Source: AP-15 sp963772965
GTDB lineage: Bacteria > Pseudomonadota > Alphaproteobacteria > ATCC43930 > CGMCC-115725
Reading direction: 5' to 3'
DNA length: 64,000 nucleotides
Assembly (NCBI GenBank): GCA_963772965.1
Contig: CAVYZU010000005.1
Coordinates: 248,001-312,000, forward strand
Below, one piece after another: positions 37,670 through 47,744 of this stretch (position 1 is its first letter; each line of letters begins with the position of its first letter). The notes beneath the pieces were generated by a model. That model was not told the DNA's origin, ran no database searches, and worked only from the letters and a program-made list of their open reading frames with translations. The position numbers and the translations under genes were made by a program.

Positions 37670-38857
37670 TCACGCGATCGCGACCGGGTAGCCGACAATT
37701 GCGCTAAAGTTTTTGCGCATATGGTTGTAGCGCGGCTCGTGCGACTGGACCCGGCCGACTTCGTCAGTGGCGCGCGACATCAAGGTATAATTACCCTTGC
37801 GGCGTGCATCCCAGCGATACGACCAGCGCACCCACATAAACCGCTCGCGCGGTGGCTCGATGTGAGCGGCATCCCAGCTCTCGCCGCCATCGACGCTAAC
37901 CTCGACCTGGGTGATGGCGCCGGCCCCGCTCCACGCATAACCGCGGATCATGTGGACACCGGGAGGCATTTGCGCGGTATCGTCGTTGGGTTGAGTGATC
38001 AGCGACTTGACGCCGATCGTTGTGATCAGCTCCTTGTTCGGGTCATCAGGTGAATTGCCGTAGTAATAGAATTGATAATGGTACCAGCAGTCTGGCTCGT
38101 GCTCCATCAGCTCAAGCCTGGTCAGCCACTTGACTGACCAATTGCCTGACCAGCCGGGGACTAAGAGACGTACCGGCGCGCCGTGCAGATGCTCCAGCAA
38201 TTGACCGTTCTGCGCCCAGGCGAGAATAGTGTCGGGGTGGAGCGCCTTTTCGATCGGCAGACCCTTGTCGTAGTAGAACGGCTTGGTCTCCGCGGCGGCG
38301 GTCGGCGGCACTCCCTGGTCATTGCCCTCGGCGCGCACGTAGAGCGATTTGGCGGTCAACCCGGCCTCGTGTAGCACCGCGGCCAGCGGCACCCCGGTCC
38401 ACTCGCTGGCGGAAAGGATCATCCCTTCCTTGGTGCGCGAAGGACGCGGCCCCTCGCGTTTGAAGTACTCGAAGTAGGTGGCGTCGCTGCCCGAGCACTC
38501 CATGACGGTGCGCACGTTGCGGGCCGGAAACCGGCGCAATTGGTCGAAGTTGAGGGTCAGCGGCGACTTGACCTCGCCGGTGACCCGCAATGCCCAGGCA
38601 TCGGTTTCGACGACCGGCGGCACCGCGAAATGCTGCACCGTATAGTGGAGGTGGGTCGGTGTGATCAGCCCTTCCAAATCCATGACCGGTGTGCGGATCC
38701 GGACCGTGCGGCCTTCATTGTCGGTCAAGATGACGGGGCTGATGTCCTTGGTCGGCCAGCCGTGCCAGTTGCCGGTCTTTTTGGCATTGGCCGGATCGGA
38801 ACTGACCGGCTGATCCATGCGCAGAAAATCAGGTACGGCACCCTCGTCTTTCGGCAT
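37670..38857 (-). CDS. Sulfite-oxidase-family molybdenum enzyme
   Basis: From ATG 38857 (AAGGAACGTGGCG before it) the product is 395 residues. The Mo ligand is the Cys in TVMECSGSDATYFEYF. WTGVPLAAVLHEAGL and HGAPVRLLVPGWSGNWSVKW are standard pterin-domain blocks. The C-terminal dimerisation domain shows GYAWSGAGAITQVEVSVDGG. No heme domain and no signal peptide are seen, so electrons must go to a partner. Sulfite is one possible substrate; other small oxyanions and sulfoxides cannot be excluded. Confidence 0.9.
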   Translation of the reverse strand: MPKDEGAVPDFLRMDQPVSSDPANAKKTGNWHGWPTKDISPVILTDNEGRTVRIRTPVMDLEGLITPTHLHYTVQHFAVPPVVETDAWALRVTGEVKSPLTLNFDQLRRFPARNVRTVMECSGSDATYFEYFKREGPRPSRTKEGMILSASEWTGVPLAAVLHEAGLTAKSLYVRAEGNDQGVPPTAAAETKPFYYDKGLPIEKALHPDTILAWAQNGQLLEHLHGAPVRLLVPGWSGNWSVKWLTRLELMEHEPDCWYHYQFYYYGNSPDDPNKELITTIGVKSLITQPNDDTAQMPPGVHMIRGYAWSGAGAITQVEVSVDGGESWDAAHIEPPRERFMWVRWSYRWDARRKGNYTLMSRATDEVGRVQSHEPRYNHMRKNFSAIVGYPVAIA

Positions 38858-38978
38858 CGCCACGTTCCTTCTTTGCCCCCTGGCCTTCCGCTTTACCCAG
38901 GGCACCCGCGCCCTGGGCCCGACCGTTCCCCGGACCGGTTCGGTGGTCGCCCGCGGGTTGGTTTAGGTCAGCGGCGGT

Positions 38979-39575
38979 TCAGGTGGCCGCCGGCGCTGGC
39001 GCTTTGCCAAAGCTCGGATATTGCGTGTCGTCGACCAGCGCTTCGTTGCCTTCGGTCGGCAATGCCTCGGCGTAATCGAGAGCGCCCTGGATGTTGTCTT
39101 CCCAGACCTCGCGCGGCAATTCGTACAGGATCTCGACGCCGTACCCGTTTGGGTCGGCGATATAGAGGCTGTGCGTCATGCCGTGATTGACGCGGCGATG
39201 AAATTTGACGCCCTTTTCCTGCAGGTAGGCCAATTGCTGCAGCCACGCCTCGCGGCTCGGCATTGCAATCGCGATGTGATTGATCGCCACCGGCATCCCG
39301 AACATGTCCCAATCCTTGGGCGGCGCCGGGAGATTGGGATTTTCAACCAGGGCGATATCGTGATGGTTCATCCGACCGCTGTGATCGCCGCTGTAAAAGC
39401 GCATCTTGCGGTCCGGCCGGCGCGATACACCGACCTGCTTGAAGCCGAGCATCTCGGTCCAGAACCGGTGCGACTCTTCAATGTCGCGCACATTTATCAC
39501 CAGGTGATTGAGGCCGGCTGGAGTCCGCGCTTCGGCCGGCGCTGTTGGCACGATTGTCGATGTCCCGTCTGCCAT
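38979..39575 (-). CDS. VOC-family protein, extradiol-dioxygenase-like
   Basis: Start ATG 39575 has GGAG 8 nt upstream; ATG 39581 in the same frame is possible. The product is 198 residues. Two half-modules: LNHLVINVRDIEESHRFWTE and INHIAIAMPSREAWLQQLAY. Metal ligands fit the two His residues (in LNHL and INHI) and Glu in NGYGVEILYELP. This suits a catechol 2,3-dioxygenase-like enzyme or a related lyase. Substrate unknown. Confidence 0.85.
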   Translation of the reverse strand: MADGTSTIVPTAPAEARTPAGLNHLVINVRDIEESHRFWTEMLGFKQVGVSRRPDRKMRFYSGDHSGRMNHHDIALVENPNLPAPPKDWDMFGMPVAINHIAIAMPSREAWLQQLAYLQEKGVKFHRRVNHGMTHSLYIADPNGYGVEILYELPREVWEDNIQGALDYAEALPTEGNEALVDDTQYPSFGKAPAPAAT

Positions 39576-40129
39576 AACCATGCTCCGCAATCCCGGGCAC
39601 GCTGCCCGTCCGCCAATATTAGGCGCGCAACCGCCGATATGCTACCGACCTCGACAAATGCGCCTTCATAACGCCACCACCAGCCGCGCCGGCAGCGGAG
39701 TTGAGCCCGAGCACCCCTTGCGGCATCCCCGGGATCGCCGGCGTCTTCAGGCAGCATAGATGCGAGCGGCACAGCTCACGTTCGCCAGATGGGCTCGTCT
39801 TGCAGCTAAGATTTCGTTTGGCAGAAGCGAGCCGGATGAAGACCAGGCTCAGCCGCGAGGATCATGCCCCCCCATGATCCTCCTTGTGGCGCAGGCCGAA
39901 ATTATTATGAACTGGGTAGCCTGGTCGGCATCAGTTCGATACCGGTTTGATTGCTTCCGGCGCCGGCGCCGCGGCCTTCCTCAAACAGCGTTAGCGGCGG
40001 GCCGAAAGGGCTTTGGGTTTTGCCTTGCCAAAATCTGGGCCACCGCCACAAAAAGCATGCAGATAACCCGGATGGGTGCTAACCCCATAACGAAGTGCGG
40101 CGCCGGCGAACTGCGTCGAGGAGGATATT
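39576..40129. other. Gene-free stretch before the large glucosidase-like gene
   Basis: Open frames here are short and low in similarity to any family known to me. No tRNA, convincing terminator or repeat is visible. GAGGAGGATATT at 40118-40129 is the ribosome site of the next gene. Confidence 0.45.
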
Positions 40130-42856
40130 TTGCCCGAGAAGACCATTCCAATAAAGTCGAAGACAGCGGAAGAATTGCGTCTCGATCAAGCGCGCGACAA
40201 CGGCGTGCCGTGGCGGCAATGGGGGCCGTATCTCAGTGAGCGCCAATGGGGGACGGTGCGCGAAGACTATAGCGACAATGGCGATGCGTGGAATTACTTC
40301 ACCCATGATCAGGCCCGCTCACGCGCCTATCATTGGGGGGAGGACGGCCTTGCCGGCTTTAGCGACGACCATCAGCGGCTATGCTTTGCTATTGCCCTGT
40401 GGAACGGCAAGGACGCGATCCTCAAAGAACGGCTATTTGGCCTGACCAACAGCGAGGGCAATCACGGCGAAGACGTCAAAGAATATTATTTTTACTTGGA
40501 TAGCACCCCAACTCATTCGTATATGAAGTACCTCTATAAGTATCCGCAGAACGCCTATCCCTACGGCAATCTGATCGAGACCAATCGGCGGCGCGGCCGC
40601 AACGATTGGGAATACGAATTATTGGATACTGGTATCTTCAACGAGAACCGATATTTTGATGTATTCGTGGAATATGCGAAGGCAACGCCAACCGACATCC
40701 TGATCCAGATCAGCGTCGCCAATCGCGGGCCCGAGCCGGCCGAGCTGCACCTATTACCGACGCTGTGGTTTCGCAACACCTGGGCATGGTGGCCCGACCA
40801 GCCAAAGCCCTCTTTGCGACAGATGCCCGGGGCCAACATTGTCACGATCGAAACGACGCACCCCGAGCTCGGCGAGTTTCTGCTGCATTGCGACGGCAAT
40901 CCGAACCTGTTGTTCACCGAGAACGACACCAACAACGAGCGGCTCTTTGGCCGGCCCAACGCGACGCCTTATGTCAAGGACGCGTTCCACACCTTCGTGG
41001 TGGCGGGCCGGCAGGATGCCGTCAATCCAAACCAGACCGGCACCAAAGCGGCCGCCTATTACCGGCTGACGGTAGCCGCCGGAGCGACCGAAACCGTTCG
41101 GCTGCGCCTGACAAACGTCCCCTCCCGCGACCCATTTGGCCAATTCGATCAGATCGTCGAGGAACGCCGGCGCGAGGCCGACGCGTTTTATCAATCAATC
41201 ACCCCTGCCCGTGTCAGCGCAGATGAGGCCAATGTGATGCGCCAGGCCTTGGCAGGAATGCTGTGGAGCAAGCAATATTTCTTTTACGACACCGACAAGT
41301 GGCTCGACGAGCACGGCGCCGACCCGATGCATCCAACGACCCGGCAGGTGCGTAATCGTGAGTGGTTCCACTTGATCGGCGATAATGTCATTTCGATGCC
41401 GGACAAATGGGAATATCCGTGGTTCGCGGCCTGGGACCTCGCCTACCACACGCTGGCCTTGTCGGTCGTCGACATCGATTTCGCGAAACAGCAGCTCAAT
41501 CTGTTGCTGGACCAGCTTTACATACATCCGACCGGGCAGATCCCGGCCTATGAATGGAACTTCAGCGACGTCAATCCGCCGGTGCAGGCCTGGGCGACGA
41601 TCTTTATCTATCGCATGGAACAAGCGATACGCGGCAAGACCGACATCGACTTCCTCAAAGGGGTCTTCGGCAAGCTGACGGCAAATTTCGGCTGGTGGGT
41701 CAACCGCAAGGACCGCTCCGGTAGGAGCCTCTTTGAGGGCGGGTTTCTCGGGCTCGATAATATCGGCGTGTTCGACCGCAGTGCGCCGTTGCCCACTGGA
41801 GGCTATTTGGAGCAGGCCGACGGGACCGCCTGGGTCGCCCTATTTTGCCAGAACATGCTGGAGATCGCCTTTGAGCTGGCGGCGCGCGATCCGACCTACG
41901 AAGAGTTGGCGACGAACTACGCGATCGAGTTCTTGCTGATTGCCCGAGCGATGAACGGAATCGGTCCGGATGGCATGTGGGACGAGGAGGACGGCTTTTA
42001 TTACGACGTGCTTCGATTGCCCAACGGGAACGCGACGCGGCTCAAGGTCCGCTCGATGGTCGGCCTGCTGCCGCTCTGCGCAACTACAGCTGTGGAGAAG
42101 CGGCAGCGGGAGCAGGCACCTAGACTGTTTCAGCAAATGCTCGAACGCCTCAGGCGCATGCCCGAGCTGCTGGAATCCATCCATGCAACCGGACCCGGCC
42201 ACTTCGGCGTCGAGGAACGCGGCATTATCGCTCTTGTAAACGAGCAACGGCTGCGCCGGATCCTGACCCGGATGCTTGACGAGAACGAATTCCTAAGCGC
42301 TTACGGCATCCGGGCGCTGTCGCGCTATCATGCAGACTACCCTTACATTTTCAATGCGGGCGGCGAGGAATTTCGGGTCAGCTACCTGCCCGCGGAATTG
42401 GACAGCGGCATGTTTGGCGGCAACTCGAATTGGCGCGGGCCGATCTGGATGCCGGTCAACGCGCTGATTATCCGCGCGCTAATGCATTACTACGCCTATT
42501 ACGGCGACAACTTTAAGATCGAGTGCCCGACCGGATCGGGCAAATTAATGAATTTGTTCGAGGTCGCCCACGAGATCGTCAATCGGCTGACGAGCGTCTT
42601 TCTGCGCGACGCAAACGGTCGACGGCCGGTTTTTGGCGGGGCCGAGAAATTCCAGACCGATCCCCAATGGCGGGACCATCTATTGTTCTACGAATATTTC
42701 CACGGCGACAACGGCGCCGGCCTCGGCGCCAGTCATCAAACCGGATGGACCGGCGTCATCGCCGGGCTGATCGACATCTTTGGGAAGATGGACGCCGAGA
42801 CATTTTTGAAGGGCGGCCGCGAGGCGGCGTTCGGTCGACAGAAGGAGCCCGCCTAG
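40130..42856 (+). CDS. Large glucosidase-like glycoside hydrolase (GH63/MGH1-like)
   Basis: The product is 908 residues. It begins at TTG 40130, directly after GAGGAGGATATT, with no better ATG in frame. RDNGVPWRQWGPYLSERQWG, NYFTHDQARSRAYHWGEDGLAG and FMARNTW-like FRNTWAWWPD open the beta-domain. The (alpha/alpha)6 catalytic part has WEYPWFAAWDLAYHTLAL, PAYEWNFSDVNPPVQAW and GPIWMPVNALIIRAL. Similar bacterial proteins are called GH63 glucosidases or mannosylglycerate hydrolases. No signal peptide is seen. It stands alone. Confidence 0.85.
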   Translation: MPEKTIPIKSKTAEELRLDQARDNGVPWRQWGPYLSERQWGTVREDYSDNGDAWNYFTHDQARSRAYHWGEDGLAGFSDDHQRLCFAIALWNGKDAILKERLFGLTNSEGNHGEDVKEYYFYLDSTPTHSYMKYLYKYPQNAYPYGNLIETNRRRGRNDWEYELLDTGIFNENRYFDVFVEYAKATPTDILIQISVANRGPEPAELHLLPTLWFRNTWAWWPDQPKPSLRQMPGANIVTIETTHPELGEFLLHCDGNPNLLFTENDTNNERLFGRPNATPYVKDAFHTFVVAGRQDAVNPNQTGTKAAAYYRLTVAAGATETVRLRLTNVPSRDPFGQFDQIVEERRREADAFYQSITPARVSADEANVMRQALAGMLWSKQYFFYDTDKWLDEHGADPMHPTTRQVRNREWFHLIGDNVISMPDKWEYPWFAAWDLAYHTLALSVVDIDFAKQQLNLLLDQLYIHPTGQIPAYEWNFSDVNPPVQAWATIFIYRMEQAIRGKTDIDFLKGVFGKLTANFGWWVNRKDRSGRSLFEGGFLGLDNIGVFDRSAPLPTGGYLEQADGTAWVALFCQNMLEIAFELAARDPTYEELATNYAIEFLLIARAMNGIGPDGMWDEEDGFYYDVLRLPNGNATRLKVRSMVGLLPLCATTAVEKRQREQAPRLFQQMLERLRRMPELLESIHATGPGHFGVEERGIIALVNEQRLRRILTRMLDENEFLSAYGIRALSRYHADYPYIFNAGGEEFRVSYLPAELDSGMFGGNSNWRGPIWMPVNALIIRALMHYYAYYGDNFKIECPTGSGKLMNLFEVAHEIVNRLTSVFLRDANGRRPVFGGAEKFQTDPQWRDHLLFYEYFHGDNGAGLGASHQTGWTGVIAGLIDIFGKMDAETFLKGGREAAFGRQKEPA

Positions 42857-43031
42857 AGGCCGCAGACCGGGCCATCGCACCGAGACACAGATCGGGCCAG
42901 GCGGCGGTAATAATTCGTCGATCGCCGCTTCTGCCGGCTAGATAAACGCGCCGGAGAAGAAGGGTACTACCCGCAGATCCCGGTAACCGTAGCGCGACAG
43001 ATGTCCGAGGAGGAACCTTGTCATGGTTCGC

Positions 43032-43075
43032 CCGGTTGCGAGCACCGCCTACTCCGGTTGCGAGCACCGCCTACT
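43032..43075 (+). repeat. 22-bp perfect tandem duplication in an intergenic region
   Basis: The unit CCGGTTGCGAGCACCGCCTA (plus CT) occurs twice in tandem, 43032-43053 and 43054-43075, without mismatch. It lies in the 608-base stretch 42857-43464, which otherwise holds no supportable gene or RNA. Only two copies exist. Confidence 0.7.
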
Positions 43076-43464
43076 ACCTTGGCGTCAGACGCTGCGGATC
43101 ATGATGGAGAAGGTGCCTCTTGAGGCGGGCAAAATCAGCGCGGTTCAACACCTAGACGCAGTCAATTGCCGGTTTCGGCCACATTCTGCGTCAGCAATCC
43201 GGGATTGGCGTTGCCAAAGACGCCCAAAAGAGTGATCCTCAAATCTTAACCACCGGGCATCCGGGGAATGTCGTTATGAACGGGTGATCGGCGATGCCCT
43301 TCGATCTCGTGCTGGCGAGATGGCAGCGGCGAAACTCGCGATCGCCGCTACTCCCCTGAACCGGATGCCCAAATTCGGACGCCCGAACCATGTCCGGATC
43401 TCATGATTAGCCGACTTCCCCGCGCCAAGGGCGGCCCGGGAGCCTCCGTGCAACCCGGTCAAGC

Positions 43465-46400
43465 ATGACAGATTTGCTCCGCGCGACGCTCGACGGGCTG
43501 GGCCTCGGCGATTTCTACGACGTGCTCGCTGCCAACGACATCGATGCGAGCACGATCGGTGAGCTGACCGAAGCTGAACTCCGAGAGCTGGGGCTTACGC
43601 TTGGACAAAGGAAGCGATTTCTTCGCAGACGACTTGAGGCGTCGACTCAACCGTCCTTAGCGGGACGCCGCGAGACGGCGGAGCCCGGCATGCCGCCCGC
43701 GGGCGAGCGGCGTCACTTGACCATGATGTTCTGCGATTTGGTCGAACTCCACCCCGATGTCGCATCGGCTCGATCCCGAGGATCTCAGCGAAGTCATCCG
43801 CGAGTTCCAGGATACTTGCGCCGGCGTTATCAACCTCGGGTCCGGCTACATCGCGCGGTATATGGGCGACGGCGTCCTGGCCTATTTCGGTTATCCCCTG
43901 GCGCGCGAAGATGATGCGCAGAGTGCGGTGCGCGCGGCCTTGGAGATCGTAGCTAAAGTTGGCCGATTGCGCATGCCCGGCGGCGAAGCGCTAAATGTTC
44001 GGGTGGGCATCGCCACCGGGTTGGTTGTGGTGGTCGGCGAGAGCGCTGGCGGTGGAAGGCCGCTAGAACAGTCCGTCGTAGGCCAGACGCCCAATCTCGC
44101 GGCCCGGTTGCAAGCCGCTGCGGGCCCAGGCGAGATCGTGATCTCGGAAGAGACCCGAAGTCTCTGCGGCACGCTGTTCGATTACGAACGGAGGGGGAAC
44201 ATCGTATTAAAGGGCTTCCCGGAGCCCATAACGATTTATCGTGTGTTAGGCGAAACCATTGCGCAGAGCAGGTTCGATGTGCGCGCCAGCGGCGGCCTCA
44301 ATCCTTTTGTCGGGCGCGAGGAGGAACTCGACGCGCTCGGAAATCATTGGCGCGCCGCACGGGACGGCACCGGGCAGGTCGTGCTAGTTCGTGGCGAGGC
44401 GGGAATTGGCAAGTCGCGCCTTGCGCGCGCGTTTATCGAGCAACTCGGCCAACCGAGGCCAGAGATCCTGCGATTGAACTGTGCTGCGCATTTAGCGAAC
44501 CGCGCGCTGCATCCGATCGTACAGGAGATTGAGAGAAGGGCCGGCCTGTCGCGCACCGCTCCAGCCGAAACGCGGCGGGCGGGGCTGGAAGCGCTTGTGG
44601 CGATCTCGGATGCGATCGGCGCCGACGATGTGAGCTTTCTCGCCGATCTTCTCGGTATCGACCAGGACAAGCGGGCCGAGTTGGACGCCGCTACCCGGGC
44701 CCGGCGCACATACGATGTTCTCGTCCGAGCGGTGGAGGGCATGGCGCGCGAGGGCCCCGTCCTAATCCTGATAGAGGACACGCATTGGGCGGATGCTGCG
44801 ACGCTCGATTTCTTGACGATGCTTATCGACCGCATTTCGCGGCTGCCGATAATGTTGCTCGTGACGCATCGGCCGGACTCCCCACCGCCCTGGGCCGACG
44901 ACCCGTGCAGCACGACGATTACACTCGACCCCCTCGATGCCACGGCTGGCGCCCGGCTGTTGGAGACGGTGCTGGGCGAGCGTAGACTGCCTGCTCTCGT
45001 ATCGCAGAAGATTCTCGAAAGGGCGGGTGGCGTTCCACTGTTTGTCGAGGAACTAGCAAGAACGCTGCTTGACGCCGCTGGGGACTGCAACGACGCGGAG
45101 GCGTTCGCGGCGCTGACGATCCCGGCGACGCTGCACGACTCGCTGATGGCTCGGCTCGATCAGCTCGGGTCGGCCAAGGAGCTTGCGCAGATCGGCAGCG
45201 TTATTGGTCGCGAGTTCAACGCTGCGATGCTCCGAGTCATTGCGCCGCGTCACCCGGACATCGAAGGCGGCCTGCGTCGCCTGCGCGAGTCTGGGCTTGC
45301 CGACGAGGCGGGGAGGCCGGGCTCCCGCGTGATTACCTTCCACCATGCTCTCGTGCAGGACACCGCCTACGAGTCACTTCTTAGGAGGAGGAGGCGCGAG
45401 CTCCACCGCGCGGTCGCCGAGGCGATGCTGGCCCAGCAACCAGCTTTTGCCGGAGCCGAGCCGGAGGTGATCGCACGTCACTGCTCAAGGGGTGGGCTCG
45501 CGGAGCCGGCAGTGTCGCACTGGCTTGCCGCCGGTCTGCATGCTCTTGACAGAGCGGCGAACCTGCCGGCTCTGGCGCATCTGCGCGCCGCGCTCGAGGA
45601 TCTCCAGGAAGTGCCGCCTTCCTCGACACGTTCCAGAACCGAGCTTGCTGTCCAAATGGCTCTCGCTCCTGCGTCAATGGCAATCCACGGCTGGGCCGCG
45701 CCGCAGGTCGCGCACGCATGTTCGCGCGCCAAGGAATTGGCGACCGAGCTCCAAGACCCGGAGAGCATGTTCGGCTCGGCGTGGGGACTGTGGACGCACT
45801 ACTTCCTTCGCGGCGAAATGGATTTGGCGCTCGATGCAGCCCGGTCAGTGGATGCGATGGCAACGGCCGCGGGCTCGAAGGCAAAGCTCGTTGCCGCCGA
45901 CCATGCTGTCGGGTTCACGCTGTATTTCCGCGGCGAACTGGATTCGGCGCTCGCCCGCGCGCAGGCCGGCGCCGCGCGCTTCGACGAAGAAACCGAGCGA
46001 CAAATCGTTCGAATGTTCCAGTTCTCGTCGACGGTGGCGCTGCATAGCTTCGCCGCCGCGGCGTTGTGGAAGATGGGACGCGAGGCGGAAGCCGACATGG
46101 CGCTAGAACGCTCCTTGGCGCTGGCCGAAGCGCTTTCGCATGCGCCATCGCTCGTGTTCAGCCTCGCGTTCAACTCGTTTGTGCTGCTGCACAGGCGCGA
46201 CTGGCCGCGCGTCCGCGAGAACTCACTCCGCACGATCGCGCTGTGCGAAGAAGAAGGTTTCCAAATGTGGCTTCCGCTCGGGCACCTATACATCGGCCTG
46301 TGCGACGCCGCGGAAGGACGTGTCGAGCCGGGGCTGGCTGCAGCGCTCGACGCCTTCGACCGGTTCGCCGCCACCGGCACGGGCGTGTGCCATTGCCATG

Positions 46401-46706
46401 TGCACGCGCCGCTAGGGGAGTTCCTGATCGGCGCCGGCCGCGTGAAAGAGGTTCTGCACAGACTGGACCCGCTTATCGAGTTCCGCCACCCGGCGGCGCG
46501 AGGTGGTCTACCTGTCCGAGCTCTACAGGGTGCGTGGTCTAGCCCATCATGCGTCGGGCGCCCTTGATCTGGCGCGCGCCGATATCGCCGCGGCTCACGA
46601 CTTATCGCGTTCGCAGGGCGCCGTGACGCTAATGCGGCGCGCCGATGAGAGTCAGCGCGCCATCTCGAAAGGCGATAGGTTGCCAATCGCGTTCGCAGAG
46701 CATTGA
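43465..46706 (+). pseudogene. SAM-domain class III cyclase / AAA ATPase / TPR signalling protein, two frameshifts
   Basis: The repaired product is about 1080 residues. Residues 1-60 form a SAM domain (GLGDFYDVLAANDID, LTEAELRELGLTLGQR). The class III nucleotide-cyclase domain follows, with metal motif MMFCDLV and YMGDGVLAYFGYP. Then comes an AAA/NB-ARC-like domain with P-loop GEAGIGKSRLARAF and Walker B LILIEDTHWADAATLDFL, and a long TPR C-terminus. Frame is lost at 43745-43746 (one extra A; repair gives FCDLVDSTPMSHRL) and at 46489-46491 (one extra C; repair gives FRHRRREVVYLSEL). Such proteins make cAMP or cGMP. The encapsulin gene follows 16 nt later. Confidence 0.8.
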
Positions 46707-46722
46707 GCGAGGAAGGTAGAAC

Positions 46723-47736
46723 ATGAGCGACTTTGGGCCCGCTTTGACCGCTGATCAGTGGGACAAGATCCGACAAATCGTTCATGACGAGGCTCTGCGC
46801 GCGCGCGTGGCAGCATCGTTTCTGCCGCTCTATGGTCCGTTGCCCGGTGCGACGGTTGCCGTGCCGGTGGACACCCTCGACTACCAGCCACTTGCCGCCC
46901 CGTCCGCCGCCGCCCGGGCCGCCGGCCAGCCTGATCGACGCATGGTGGTCGATGATTTCGACACTGTTCGCTTGGCGAGTGTGTCGGTCAATGTATATCT
47001 CAAGAACCATATGCTCGCCGACCCCGAACTGGCCGCGGCTGTCATCATGTTCACACGTGCGGCAAAGATTATCGCGCGGGTCGAAGACTCGCTGATCTTC
47101 AACGGCAAACAACAGGGCACCCCGATCCTTGGCACGGCGGGCTTGCAAAACGTCTTTGACGTTGGTGGGGCCGACGACTACCAGGGCCTGGTTGATTTTG
47201 GTAGCCAGCAGCCGGTGGCGATCAATTTTGCGACTCCCGCCGACCTCGGGCCTGCGGTGTTCAGAGCAGTCGTCGATGCAATCGGTCGACTGGAGGAGGG
47301 CGGCCACTACAGGTCCTATGCATTAGTGCTGGCCAACGATTTGTTCACGGCGATCAATACTCCAATCCCAAACTCGATGGTGCTGCCCGCCGACAGCATG
47401 CCGCCCGTATTAGACGGCCCACTGTTGCGCTCGAGCAGTCTTGAGCCTGGGCAAGGGCTGGTGATTTCGCTACAGGGCAATCCGGTGGAGATCGTCGTGC
47501 CAGGAGACATTTCGGTCCGCTACCTCCAGGGGACGCTTGACGGGCTGCACGCGTTGCGCGTGTCCGAGCGGTTTGTCCTGCGGGTAAAGGAGCCCACTGC
47601 CATCGTGCTGATCGAAACCGCAACCGCAACCCAAGCCAGGACGCACCGCAGGACTCAAACCGGATCCTCTAACAGGACGCGAAGCGGAACCCAAAGCCAG
47701 CGGGGAGAGGAAACGGCGTCTAAGCCGGCAGGTTAA
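46723..47736 (+). CDS. Probable encapsulin shell protein (HK97-fold, linocin/family 1-like)
   Basis: The product is 337 residues. ATG 46723 follows GAGGAAGGTAGAAC. The layout parallels encapsulins: an N-terminal helix LTADQWDKIRQIVHDEALRA (8-27), an E-loop-like strand pair (70-95, DDFDTVRLASVSVNVYLKNH), a spine helix ending EDSLIFNG (121-128, compare AEDRAIFNG), and the C-terminal strand set GDISVRYLQ..LHALRVSERFVLRVKEP (261-291). The last 40 residues (298-337) are Thr/Arg/Ser-rich and probably disordered. There is no phage gene nearby. The call rests on pattern memory, and a structural comparison would settle it. Confidence 0.7.
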   Translation: MSDFGPALTADQWDKIRQIVHDEALRARVAASFLPLYGPLPGATVAVPVDTLDYQPLAAPSAAARAAGQPDRRMVVDDFDTVRLASVSVNVYLKNHMLADPELAAAVIMFTRAAKIIARVEDSLIFNGKQQGTPILGTAGLQNVFDVGGADDYQGLVDFGSQQPVAINFATPADLGPAVFRAVVDAIGRLEEGGHYRSYALVLANDLFTAINTPIPNSMVLPADSMPPVLDGPLLRSSSLEPGQGLVISLQGNPVEIVVPGDISVRYLQGTLDGLHALRVSERFVLRVKEPTAIVLIETATATQARTHRRTQTGSSNRTRSGTQSQRGEETASKPAG

Positions 47737-47744
47737 CGCCGGCG

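Noticed and set aside
39760..40239. A 159-codon plus-strand frame overlapping the start of the glucosidase-like gene
   Set aside because: No ribosome site, no recognisable sequence, and a strong ribosome site for the overlapping real gene lies inside it.
43032..43075. Tandem repeat considered as a CRISPR or iteron array
   Set aside because: Only two adjacent 22-bp copies with no spacers, no cas genes and no replication gene near.
45799..47307. A 502-codon open frame on the minus strand across the cyclase and shell genes
   Set aside because: It is antisense to two genes with clear domain patterns, and its translation is Ser/Arg/Ala-rich with no recognisable motif, as expected for a GC-rich mirror frame.
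46723..47736. Shell protein considered as part of a prophage head module
   Set aside because: No terminase, portal, protease or tail genes are nearby, and the neighbours are metabolic enzymes.
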